Positions 4,860-11,824 of a stretch of 13,746 nucleotides of DNA are shown here, piece after piece; the stretch's first letter is position 1, and each line of letters starts with the position of its first letter. A program made the translations under genes and the position numbers. The notes beneath the pieces were generated by a model that was not told the DNA's origin, did no database searches, and saw nothing but the letters and a program-made list of their open reading frames with translations. Source of the DNA: BS750m-G62 sp964577175 (lineage in GTDB: Bacteria; Planctomycetota; Phycisphaerae; FEN-1346); the NCBI GenBank assembly GCA_964577175.1, contig CAZNYC010000111.1, positions 1-13,746 on the forward strand, written 5' to 3'.

Positions 4860-6206
4860 TCACAGCGCCCAGGGCGACCACGGCTGGCCCCCGCGCGTCA
4901 TCGCCGGCGGCGATTGGCCGAACCGTTTCGCCAAGGCCGAGGCGTCGGCCTCGCTGAACCCGAAGCAGACGACCGCTCCCAGGTTGCCGAGTGTCGCCAG
5001 GACGTAGTCGCCGCCGGGGCGCCCGCGCTCGTAGGTCTCGAGGAACTCGTTTCGGTCGCGCGGCGTGTCCCACAAGGTGATCCACACGCCGCGCAGGTCC
5101 TTGAGATCCCGGCCGGCGGTCTCGGCGTCGGTCCCGGCGGCGAGGAGGTAGAACCGGTCGCCGCCCCATCCGGCGGCCCCGCGGTTCGTCCAGGCCGAGG
5201 CGGTGTTCATGCCGAGCAGGCTCGGCCGCACGCCCGGCGGGTTGGTGAGTATGGCAATCAGCAGTTCGCCCGCCGTGTCCGCGTGGACGACCCATCGCCC
5301 CCCGCCCTGAAGCACGCGGGTGACGGCCGCGTCGTCCAGGACGACGGGCAGGTCGCGCGCCTCCGCATCCCAATACTTCTTCGGATGAAGAATCTGCTCC
5401 GTCGACTGCGGGGCATCCTTGGCGGCGGCCAGCAGGTTGTCGCCGATGGACGTGCCCTTCCCGGCGAGCACCGCCATCAGGTTGCCGCGGGCCAGGAACT
5501 CCATCCCACAGACGTACGCGCCAAGCATGGCGGTGAAATAGCGCGGGGCGTCGAGGAGTTTGCGGCTGCGCTGCATCTCGCGCTGCGTGTACGCCTGAAG
5601 TTGGCCGGCGTCGAAGCGGCCGGAGAGCGCCGCCTTGGCCATGTACCGCGTCATCAGCGCCGTGGCGGAGCCCTCGACGACCGACATGGCCGCCAGGTCC
5701 TGGTCTTCGCTCTGGCCGAGGAGCGGCTGGAGGAACGCATCGAGGTCCACGTGCTGGTCGTCGAGCGCGTGCGTCAGTTCGTGGGCGAGCATCACCCGCT
5801 GAATGAGCGGGGGCAGGGGCTGGCCGCGGTCCACCAGGTACAGCGCCCCCTTATCCAGATCGTAATAGCCGCCCACCTGCTCCTGGAGCAGGTCGAGCAT
5901 GGTGCGTTTCAACTGGCAGTCGGCCGGCAGCAGCCCGACCATCCGGAGGAACGCCTCCAGGCGGGCGATCTTCTCCGGCGGGCACTGCTCGGCAACCTCG
6001 CGGTCGAGATAGGCCCGCACGTCGCGCGGCGAGGCGAACTTGTGCGCCACGGGGGTCTTGAACGTCCAGCCCCGCAGCCCCTCCACCTCCTTCGCCACCT
6101 CCTGCGCCATGCGGACGAGGGCCGGGTCCTCCGCCGCCGCCAGCAGCGAGGTCAGGCAAGCCACGATGCCGATGACGACGGCCAGAACGGCAGTGCGGAA
6201 TCTCAT
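4860..6206 (-). CDS. exported HExxH (gluzincin-like) putative metalloprotease
   Basis: A 448-residue protein with a Sec signal peptide (MRFR, hydrophobic 6-22, cleavage near Ala23-Ala25). The zinc site is plain: LAHELTHALDDQH puts His142, Glu143 and His146 in HExxH. The segment VVEGSATALM supplies Glu178 as likely third ligand, a gluzincin spacing. GGYYDLDKGALYL (112-124), a strand just before the site, is typical of a broadly distributed uncharacterised metallopeptidase group. The C-terminal half (about 270-448) is a second domain I cannot name. It should act in the periplasm or outside the cell; its substrate is unknown. GAGGA stands five bases before the ATG. It follows the isomerase-like gene by 49 bp on the same strand, so the two are probably co-transcribed. 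Confidence 0.8.
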   Translation of the reverse strand: MRFRTAVLAVVIGIVACLTSLLAAAEDPALVRMAQEVAKEVEGLRGWTFKTPVAHKFASPRDVRAYLDREVAEQCPPEKIARLEAFLRMVGLLPADCQLKRTMLDLLQEQVGGYYDLDKGALYLVDRGQPLPPLIQRVMLAHELTHALDDQHVDLDAFLQPLLGQSEDQDLAAMSVVEGSATALMTRYMAKAALSGRFDAGQLQAYTQREMQRSRKLLDAPRYFTAMLGAYVCGMEFLARGNLMAVLAGKGTSIGDNLLAAAKDAPQSTEQILHPKKYWDAEARDLPVVLDDAAVTRVLQGGGRWVVHADTAGELLIAILTNPPGVRPSLLGMNTASAWTNRGAAGWGGDRFYLLAAGTDAETAGRDLKDLRGVWITLWDTPRDRNEFLETYERGRPGGDYVLATLGNLGAVVCFGFSEADASALAKRFGQSPPAMTRGGQPWSPWAL

Positions 6207-6255
6207 GGGTTCCTCGTTTCTTTGCGACGGCCGATGCGCTGCGTCCCTGCCCCGT

Positions 6256-7173
6256 TTATGCCTTCGCCAGGCACCCCTCCAGGTATTGCCGGGTCTCGGC
6301 GACCTTGGCGGTGACGGCGTCGGTGGTCTCGCACATGGCCCCGTTGTGTTTGTGGGCGTGGGTGAAGATTTCGGTCCAGCCCGTGAAGCGGATGGCCTTC
6401 AGGGCCGCCACGATGGGCACAAAGTCCAGGCCGCCGGGGCCCGGAAGCGCCGGCAGGGCCGCGCCCGTCTTCTTGCGGTTGGCCGGACGCTGCCACATGT
6501 AAATGTGGGCGAGTTTCGGGCCGATCTCGCGGAGGAGTCCCGCGATCACGTCGCTCTTCTGCGGCAGGTGGTACGGGGCGAACGAAATCTTCAGCCGCGG
6601 CGAGGCCGCGAACTCGCAGAAGTACCGGAACGAGTCCGGCTTCCACAGCAGGGCGTTGCCGTGATTCTCGATGCCGATGTCGACGCCCACCTCCTCGGCC
6701 ACCTCGACCTGCGGCTTCAGGCGTTCGACGAACGTCTTCATGGCAGCCTTGACGTCGTCGGCCGGCCCCTGCGACCCGCAGATGGCGAGGGTACCGCCCA
6801 GTTTCGCCGTCACCCGCAACTCCTCCGCCAGGGCGAACGGCCCCTTGCGGTACGGGCTGATGACGCCGAGGCGGGTCTTGTGCGCCTTCAGGAGGGCCGC
6901 GAACGCCTCGTGCCCCATCTCGTCGACCTGCGTGCGGTGCGGGACCCAGTTCGGGCACCAGACGTCCAGGGCGTCGCACCCGGCCCTCGTGACCTGCGGC
7001 ACGATCTGGCGGATGTGCACCTTGCCGTACAGGCTGGAGGCCAGGAGGTAGTTCAGGCGGAACGGTTCGGCCTCGCCCTGCCCCGCGGCGCACGGACGGC
7101 CGCGCCCCAGGATGGCACCGGCCGCCGCCACACCGGCGGCCTTGACGAACGTGCGACGGGTGAGGTGTGTCAT
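6256..7173 (-). CDS. Tat-exported sugar phosphate isomerase/epimerase-like TIM-barrel protein
   Basis: A 305-residue protein starting with a twin-arginine signal (TRRTFVKAAG at 5-14, alanine-rich helix to about 31). The rest fits the xylose isomerase-like TIM barrel/AP endonuclease 2 fold, common in planctomycete exported sugar-metabolism proteins: IGIENHG (167-172) carries a typical metal ligand Glu169, HIYMW (223-227) and GWTEIFTHAH (265-274) the later ligands. The strand that normally brings an Asp ligand reads ISFAPYH (196-202), with Ala199 at or near that place, so the metal site may be altered. AAGGAG precedes the ATG at 7173. No promoter is obvious in the repeat-filled 135 bp upstream, so it may be read from secA or an unseen promoter. 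The Tat signal implies folding with cofactor before export. Substrate unknown. Confidence 0.82.
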   Translation of the reverse strand: MTHLTRRTFVKAAGVAAAGAILGRGRPCAAGQGEAEPFRLNYLLASSLYGKVHIRQIVPQVTRAGCDALDVWCPNWVPHRTQVDEMGHEAFAALLKAHKTRLGVISPYRKGPFALAEELRVTAKLGGTLAICGSQGPADDVKAAMKTFVERLKPQVEVAEEVGVDIGIENHGNALLWKPDSFRYFCEFAASPRLKISFAPYHLPQKSDVIAGLLREIGPKLAHIYMWQRPANRKKTGAALPALPGPGGLDFVPIVAALKAIRFTGWTEIFTHAHKHNGAMCETTDAVTAKVAETRQYLEGCLAKA

Positions 7174-7202
7174 GGCGGCTCCTTGCTACGCGCCGGCTCG
7201 TG

Positions 7203-7230
7203 CCACGGCGGGTCTCCGCAGGCGCCGCGC
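7203..7230. repeat. 28-bp GCGC hairpin repeat, copy 4 (decayed)
   Basis: Read on the minus strand: arm GCGCGGCGCCT, loop GCGGAG, arm ACCCGCCGTGG. Only 7 of 11 arm pairs hold, but the loop is identical to that of copy 3 and the spacing is exact, so I read it as a decayed family member. Confidence 0.5.
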
Positions 7231-7250
7231 TAAACGTTCGCGCGCCTCTC

Positions 7251-7278
7251 GCGCGGTGGGCAGTCTTGCCCACAGCGC
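7251..7278. repeat. 28-bp GCGC hairpin repeat, copy 5
   Basis: Arm GCGCGGTGGGC (7251-7261), loop AGTCTT, arm GCCCACAGCGC (7268-7278), with one mismatch. It shares its last four bases with copy 6, making a fused double hairpin between secA and the isomerase-like gene. Confidence 0.8.
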
Positions 7279-7302
7279 GGTGCCCAAGACCGGGCACCGC
7301 GC
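7275..7302. repeat. 28-bp GCGC hairpin repeat, copy 6 (perfect)
   Basis: Arm GCGCGGTGCCC (7275-7285), loop AAGACC, perfect arm GGGCACCGCGC (7292-7302). It begins six bases past the secA stop codon, so secA mRNA should end in or run through this stem. No T-run follows on the minus strand. Confidence 0.85.
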
Positions 7303-7308
7303 ATAAGA

Positions 7309-10300
7309 TTACGTTCGCCGGCCGCAGCATTTCTTGTACTTCTTCCCGCTCCCACAGGGGCAGGGATCGTTGCGGCCGACCTTCGGCTGGTCGCGGACGA
7401 TGGTCTTGACGGCCTCGCGTCCCTCGTCGGCCATCTGCGACTGCTGGCTCATCCTCAGGGCCGCCTGCCGCTGGGCCTCGTAGGCGCTCTCGGCCACGGC
7501 GTGCCGGCTTTCCTGTCCCGCCCAGATGCGCGCGAGGGCGTCCTGCCGGACCCACCGGGCCTTGAAGAAGAGGTCCGTGAACTTCTCGCGGGCCGATTCG
7601 AGCATCCGCTCGAAACTCTCCAACCCCTCCTTCTTGTACTCGATGAGCGGGTTCTTCTGCGCGAAACTCCTGAGGCCCACACTCGACTTCAAGTGGTCCA
7701 TGACCAATAGATGGTCTTTCCACGATGTGTCGTGGACCTGGAGCAGGATGTGCCGTTCGAGTTCCGTCATGCGGGTCCGCCGCTCGGACCGCGCCCTGGC
7801 CGCGAGCAAAGCGGCGACGGCGTCGCGCGGATCGGCCGGGGCGGCCTCGCCGTCGCCGCCCTCCCCGTCCGGCACGGGCAGACGGGTATCGTGGACGGCA
7901 TCGGCCAACTGGCGCGGGGTAACTTCGATGGCAAGCGCATCGGCCGCCCACCGGGCCATCGGCTGCCAGGACGCCTCGGCCTCCAGGTCGCCGGCGGGCA
8001 TGTGCGACGCGACGCCCTCCTCCACGGTGCGGCGAAGGCGGCCCGAGTCCTCGAACGCGCGGGCGATCTCCAGCAGCCGCTCCCGCACCACGAGCGGATC
8101 GCGGTGCCTCAGGTCGTCCGCCGACACCTCCGCCAGGTAGAACCGCGACGCCCACGCCGCCAGGCCCTCGAAGTCGTCGGCCCCGTGGCCGACCTGCGGC
8201 GAGAGGTACTCCTCGATGGCGAACTCGACCGGGTACGACCGTTCCTTGGCGGCGTAGAAGTCCTTCAGGCGGCCGAGGATCATCTCCTCCGCCGCACCGC
8301 GGTCCAGGCCCTCCAGGGCCTTAGCCGACAGGCCGGTCTCGAACTTCGTGTTGGCCCAGTCGGCGAGGGCCTCGCGGCGATAGTCCTCCTGCATGATCCG
8401 CGCCACGGGCGAGAGGTCGACGGCGTCGATGCGTTCATCCGCCGCCCGCGCCAGCGTCTCGGTGATCTCGTCCGGCGAGGCACCCTTCAGGTCCGATTCC
8501 TTCACGTCGACGTCGAGGACCGCGCGGGCCCACTCCGCCAGGCCGCGGTAATCGGGCTCCGGCGGGGGCTCGTCGGCGTCGGCGGCGTAATCGAGTTCCT
8601 CCGGGACGAACTCACCCAGGGTCTGGCCGATCGTCTCGCGGACCCCCTGCCGGGCCTGGTCGCGGAGAAAGTCCTTCAGTTCGTCGGCATTCTTCCCCGC
8701 CAGTTGACTCACGTCGACCTGGGCGCCGAGCGTGCGGCCGGCCCATTCGGCGAGCGTCTCGAGGCTGTAGTCCTCCGTCAGGTACGAGTCGCAGGCGGCC
8801 TCGACGCTCTCGGCGAGGAAGTCCCAGACGAAGTCGCGCAGGTCGCCCGCCTCCAGGATGTGCTGCCGCCGACCGTAGAAGATCTTCCGCTGGTGGTCCA
8901 TGACCTCATCATATTCGAGGAGATGTTTGCGGATGTCGAAATTCCGCTGCTCGACCTTCTTCTGGGCGTTCTGGATGCCGCGCGTCAACCACCGGTGCTC
9001 CAGCGCCATCCCTTCTTCCATGCCGAACTTCTCGAGCGCCCCGCTGACCCAGTCGCGGGCGAAGATGCGCAGCAGGTCGTCCTCGAAAGACAGGTAGAAC
9101 CGGCTGGAGCCCGGGTCGCCCTGGCGTCCCGTCCGGCCGCGCAACTGGTTATCGACGCGGCGGGCCTCGTGCCGCTCCGTCCCCACCACGTGGAGGCCGC
9201 ACGGTGGACTGGCCACGCACTCCGTCTTGCCGCGCTTCGGAAACGACGGGTCCACCTTCGGCTTGAAGCAGTGGGCGCAGTTCGTCTTCGGGTCGTACTC
9301 CGGGCACCCGACGCAGCATTTGAATCCGAAGTCGGACGGAATCTGCTGCTTCTCGACATCCCACGGCCCGAAGCAGTTATGGTACACCACGCCCTCGCCG
9401 AGTTTGATGTCCGTGCCGCGCCCGGCCATCTCGGTGGCGATGGTGACGTTACCCTTCTCTTTGCCATCCGGCCCCACGTGGCGTCGTCCGGCCTTGGAAA
9501 CGATCTGGGATTCCTTCTCGTGGTACTTGGCGTTGAGGACCTCGTGGGGAATGCCGCAGGTCCGCTCCAGCAGGTTGCTCAGGTGCTCGCTGCTCTCGAC
9601 ACTCGTGGTGCCGACCAGGACGGGCCGGCCGGCCTCGTGGTAGGCCTTGATCTCCTCGACGATGGCCTTGTACTTCTCCTTGTTCGTGCGATAGATGACG
9701 TCGGTGTGCTCGACGCGCGAGAGCGGGCGGTTGGTGGGAACGGCCACGGTCTCCAGGCCGTAAATCTTGTCGAACTCGCCGGCCTCGGTCATGGCGGTGC
9801 CGGTCATGCCGGCGAGTTTGTCGTACATCCGGAAGTAGTTCTGGAGGGTGATGGTGGCGAGGGTCTGCGTCTCCTCCTTGATCTTGATCCCCTCCTTGGC
9901 CTCCACCGCCTGGTGCAGGCCGTCGGACCACTGCCGGCCGGGCATGAGGCGGCCGGTGAACTCATCCACGATGACGACGTTGCCGCCCCGCACCACATAG
10001 TTCTTGTCGCGCTTGTACAGGTGATGGGCCCGCAGGGCCTGGTCGATGAGGTGCGGCCAGTCCATGTTCCCCGCCACGTAGAACGAGCCGACGCCGACGA
10101 GTTCCTCGGCCCGGCTGACGCCCTCCTCCGAGAGCGGGCACTGGTGCTCCTTTTCCTTGATCTCGAAGTCCCGCCCCGGCCGCAACTGCTTGGCTACGGC
10201 GCCCGCCTTGGCGTACTTATCGGTCGACTCGAACGCGGGACCCGAGATGATGAGCGGCGTGCGGGCCTCGTCGATCAGGACCGAGTCGCACTCGTCCACG

Positions 10301-11487
10301 ATGGCGTAGGCAAGCGGCCCCTGCACCTGCTCCTGGAGACGCGTCTTCATGTTGTCGCGCAGATAATCGAAACCGAACTCGTTGTTCGTGCCGTAGGTAA
10401 TGTCGCACGCGTACCGGATGCGGCGGTCCACGTGGTCCATGTCCGACTGGATCGCCCCGACCGAGAGGCCGAGCCGGCGGAACACCGGCCGCATCCACTC
10501 GCAGTCGCGGCGGACGAGGAAGTCGTTCACGCTTACGACGTGTACCGCTTTGCCGGCAATCGCGTTCAGGTACACCGCGAGCGTGGCCACGAGGGTCTTG
10601 CCCTCACCGGTGACGAGTTCGGCGATCTTGCCCTCGTGCAGGACCATCGCCGCCACCAACTGGACGTCGTACGGCCGCATGCTGTACAGGCCGAACCGCT
10701 CGATCGGCTCGCCGGTCTCGGGGTCGAGCAGGCTGGCCAGGCCGCGCATCGCGTCGCAGACCCGCTTCTGGACCTCCGGATGGTAATCGGCGGGCGCCTC
10801 GCCGTAACCGGCCCACTCGGTCGGTTTCTTGCGCTCGAGCATCCGATCGATGACGGCGTCGGGGACCTCTTCGCGCCGGGCATCGTAGAGGCGCGGCCGG
10901 CGCTCCGCCTCCGACAGGACGTACGCCCGCTCGTCCTCGTAGCCGTCCAGGACGCCCGGCCAGTACGGCAGGTAGTCCATGTACCGGCGGCCGGAGAGGA
11001 CCTCGGCCAGGATGCGGGCCCAGGCCTCGACCCCCAGGCCGAACGGGTCCGGCCGGTTCGCCTCCCTCAGCAGCCGCGCGATCCGTTCGGGGTCGGCGTG
11101 GATGGGGCCGTGTGCAGCCTCCCCTTCCTGGCGAGGGGCGGCCTTGTCCTTGCCGGGCCCGCCGCCCGCCTTGCGGACCCATTGGGCCTCGGCCAGGATC
11201 TGGCCCCAGTGCTCGGAGCCCAGCCAGACGGTCCGGGCGGCGGCCTCGCGGGCGACGGCGAACGCCTCCGGCAGAAGGTCGTCCAGCGTCTCGCCTTCCT
11301 GATGCCGCCGGCGGAACTCCTCCGTCTTGCCGCGAAGGGCCTCGTCCGAAAGTCCCTGCATCTCGGGTTCCAGGGCATTGATGGCCTCGACCCGCTCCAT
11401 GTAGGCGCGGACGAGGCGCTCGTTGCGCGACCCGAACACCGCCTGGGCCAGTTTGCTGATGAGTTCTGCTACGCTCTCAAGGGCCAT
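7309..11487 (-). CDS. secA: preprotein translocase ATPase SecA, greatly enlarged
   Basis: A 1392-residue SecA (E. coli 901), the cytoplasmic ATPase that drives proteins through SecYEG. The N terminus FGSRNER...INALEPEM (18-43) aligns with E. coli. Walker A is TGEGKT (293-298), Walker B VDECD (397-401; usually DEVD), VDEFTGR at 507-513, MAGRGTDI at 687-694, QLRGRTGRQGDPG at 781-793, and the scaffold resumes at LLEYDEVMDHQRK (856-868) and DTSWKDHLLVMDHL (1253-1266). A zinc-binding SEC-C tail, CPCGSGKKYKKCC (1377-1389), ends the protein. Three additions are unusual: residues about 87-264 before Walker A, a Cys-rich segment at 700-765, and an expanded repeat-built region at about 905-1240. The ATG at 11487 fits the family start, although no good Shine-Dalgarno is seen before it. 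Transcription is likely from 11591-11563. Confidence 0.98.
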   Translation of the reverse strand: MALESVAELISKLAQAVFGSRNERLVRAYMERVEAINALEPEMQGLSDEALRGKTEEFRRRHQEGETLDDLLPEAFAVAREAAARTVWLGSEHWGQILAEAQWVRKAGGGPGKDKAAPRQEGEAAHGPIHADPERIARLLREANRPDPFGLGVEAWARILAEVLSGRRYMDYLPYWPGVLDGYEDERAYVLSEAERRPRLYDARREEVPDAVIDRMLERKKPTEWAGYGEAPADYHPEVQKRVCDAMRGLASLLDPETGEPIERFGLYSMRPYDVQLVAAMVLHEGKIAELVTGEGKTLVATLAVYLNAIAGKAVHVVSVNDFLVRRDCEWMRPVFRRLGLSVGAIQSDMDHVDRRIRYACDITYGTNNEFGFDYLRDNMKTRLQEQVQGPLAYAIVDECDSVLIDEARTPLIISGPAFESTDKYAKAGAVAKQLRPGRDFEIKEKEHQCPLSEEGVSRAEELVGVGSFYVAGNMDWPHLIDQALRAHHLYKRDKNYVVRGGNVVIVDEFTGRLMPGRQWSDGLHQAVEAKEGIKIKEETQTLATITLQNYFRMYDKLAGMTGTAMTEAGEFDKIYGLETVAVPTNRPLSRVEHTDVIYRTNKEKYKAIVEEIKAYHEAGRPVLVGTTSVESSEHLSNLLERTCGIPHEVLNAKYHEKESQIVSKAGRRHVGPDGKEKGNVTIATEMAGRGTDIKLGEGVVYHNCFGPWDVEKQQIPSDFGFKCCVGCPEYDPKTNCAHCFKPKVDPSFPKRGKTECVASPPCGLHVVGTERHEARRVDNQLRGRTGRQGDPGSSRFYLSFEDDLLRIFARDWVSGALEKFGMEEGMALEHRWLTRGIQNAQKKVEQRNFDIRKHLLEYDEVMDHQRKIFYGRRQHILEAGDLRDFVWDFLAESVEAACDSYLTEDYSLETLAEWAGRTLGAQVDVSQLAGKNADELKDFLRDQARQGVRETIGQTLGEFVPEELDYAADADEPPPEPDYRGLAEWARAVLDVDVKESDLKGASPDEITETLARAADERIDAVDLSPVARIMQEDYRREALADWANTKFETGLSAKALEGLDRGAAEEMILGRLKDFYAAKERSYPVEFAIEEYLSPQVGHGADDFEGLAAWASRFYLAEVSADDLRHRDPLVVRERLLEIARAFEDSGRLRRTVEEGVASHMPAGDLEAEASWQPMARWAADALAIEVTPRQLADAVHDTRLPVPDGEGGDGEAAPADPRDAVAALLAARARSERRTRMTELERHILLQVHDTSWKDHLLVMDHLKSSVGLRSFAQKNPLIEYKKEGLESFERMLESAREKFTDLFFKARWVRQDALARIWAGQESRHAVAESAYEAQRQAALRMSQQSQMADEGREAVKTIVRDQPKVGRNDPCPCGSGKKYKKCCGRRT

Positions 11488-11562
11488 GATCGAACGTACT
11501 TACAGGAAGTCGGAGGGTGATGACTCCGCGCGCCCGTGCGTCGCGTTGTCATTCATACCCCA

Positions 11563-11591
11563 AGTATATCGGCGGGAAGGGGGACCGTCAA
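11563..11591 (-). promoter_or_regulatory. predicted secA promoter
   Basis: On the minus strand TTGACG (complement of 11586-11591) and TATACT (complement of 11563-11568) are separated by exactly 17 bases, close to the sigma70 consensus. The start would lie near 11556, giving a leader of about 70 nt. Confidence 0.75.
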
Positions 11592-11616
11592 TCGACGCAA
11601 ACCCGCGTCCGCCCGG

Positions 11617-11645
11617 TTGACCCGTCCCGCGGACCCGTTTATAGT
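11617..11645 (+). promoter_or_regulatory. predicted promoter of the FAD-oxidoreductase gene
   Basis: TTGACC (11617-11622) and TATAGT (11640-11645) with a 17-base spacer. It is back to back with the secA promoter, the two -35 boxes being 25 bases apart. The transcript leader of about 170 nt would contain hairpin copies 7 and 8. Confidence 0.7.
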
Positions 11646-11670
11646 GGCCCTGGGCTCAACCCGAAGGGGA

Positions 11671-11722
11671 GCGCGGCGGGTCGGAGCCTGTCCCGAGCGA
11701 AGCCGAGGGGCACCCGCCGCGC
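11671..11722. repeat. GCGC hairpin repeat, copy 7, with a 24-nt insertion in its loop
   Basis: Perfect arms GCGCGGCGGGT (11671-11681) and ACCCGCCGCGC (11712-11722) enclose 30 nt instead of 6. Removing the 24 nt from about 11687 to 11710 (CCTGTCCC...GAGGGG) restores a normal 28-bp unit with loop CGGAGC. The insert looks like a further short dispersed element. Confidence 0.8.
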
Positions 11723-11737
11723 ACCCCCAGGCCGCAG

Positions 11738-11765
11738 GCGCGGTGGGTACGGAGACCCACCGCGC
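11738..11765. repeat. 28-bp GCGC hairpin repeat, copy 8 (perfect)
   Basis: Arm GCGCGGTGGGT (11738-11748), loop ACGGAG, arm ACCCACCGCGC (11755-11765). Both arms are identical to copy 1, and it stands 15 bp after copy 7. Confidence 0.85.
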
Positions 11766-11824
11766 ACTGGCAGGCCGGCTCGACCAACGCCTCACGGACC
11801 TCCGATGAAAGGAACGCATCCCCC

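Noticed and set aside
4914..6314. Plus-strand open frame opposite the metalloprotease gene
   Set aside because: Antisense shadow; the opposite strand has a signal peptide and an HExxH motif.
7251..7302. Double hairpin after secA as an intrinsic terminator
   Set aside because: Stems are strong but no T-run follows on the minus strand, and the same units occur in places where termination makes no sense, such as a gene leader.
7711..11520. Plus-strand open frame of 1269 codons opposite secA
   Set aside because: Mirror of GC-rich codon use in secA; no recognisable domain, and the SecA reading is unambiguous.
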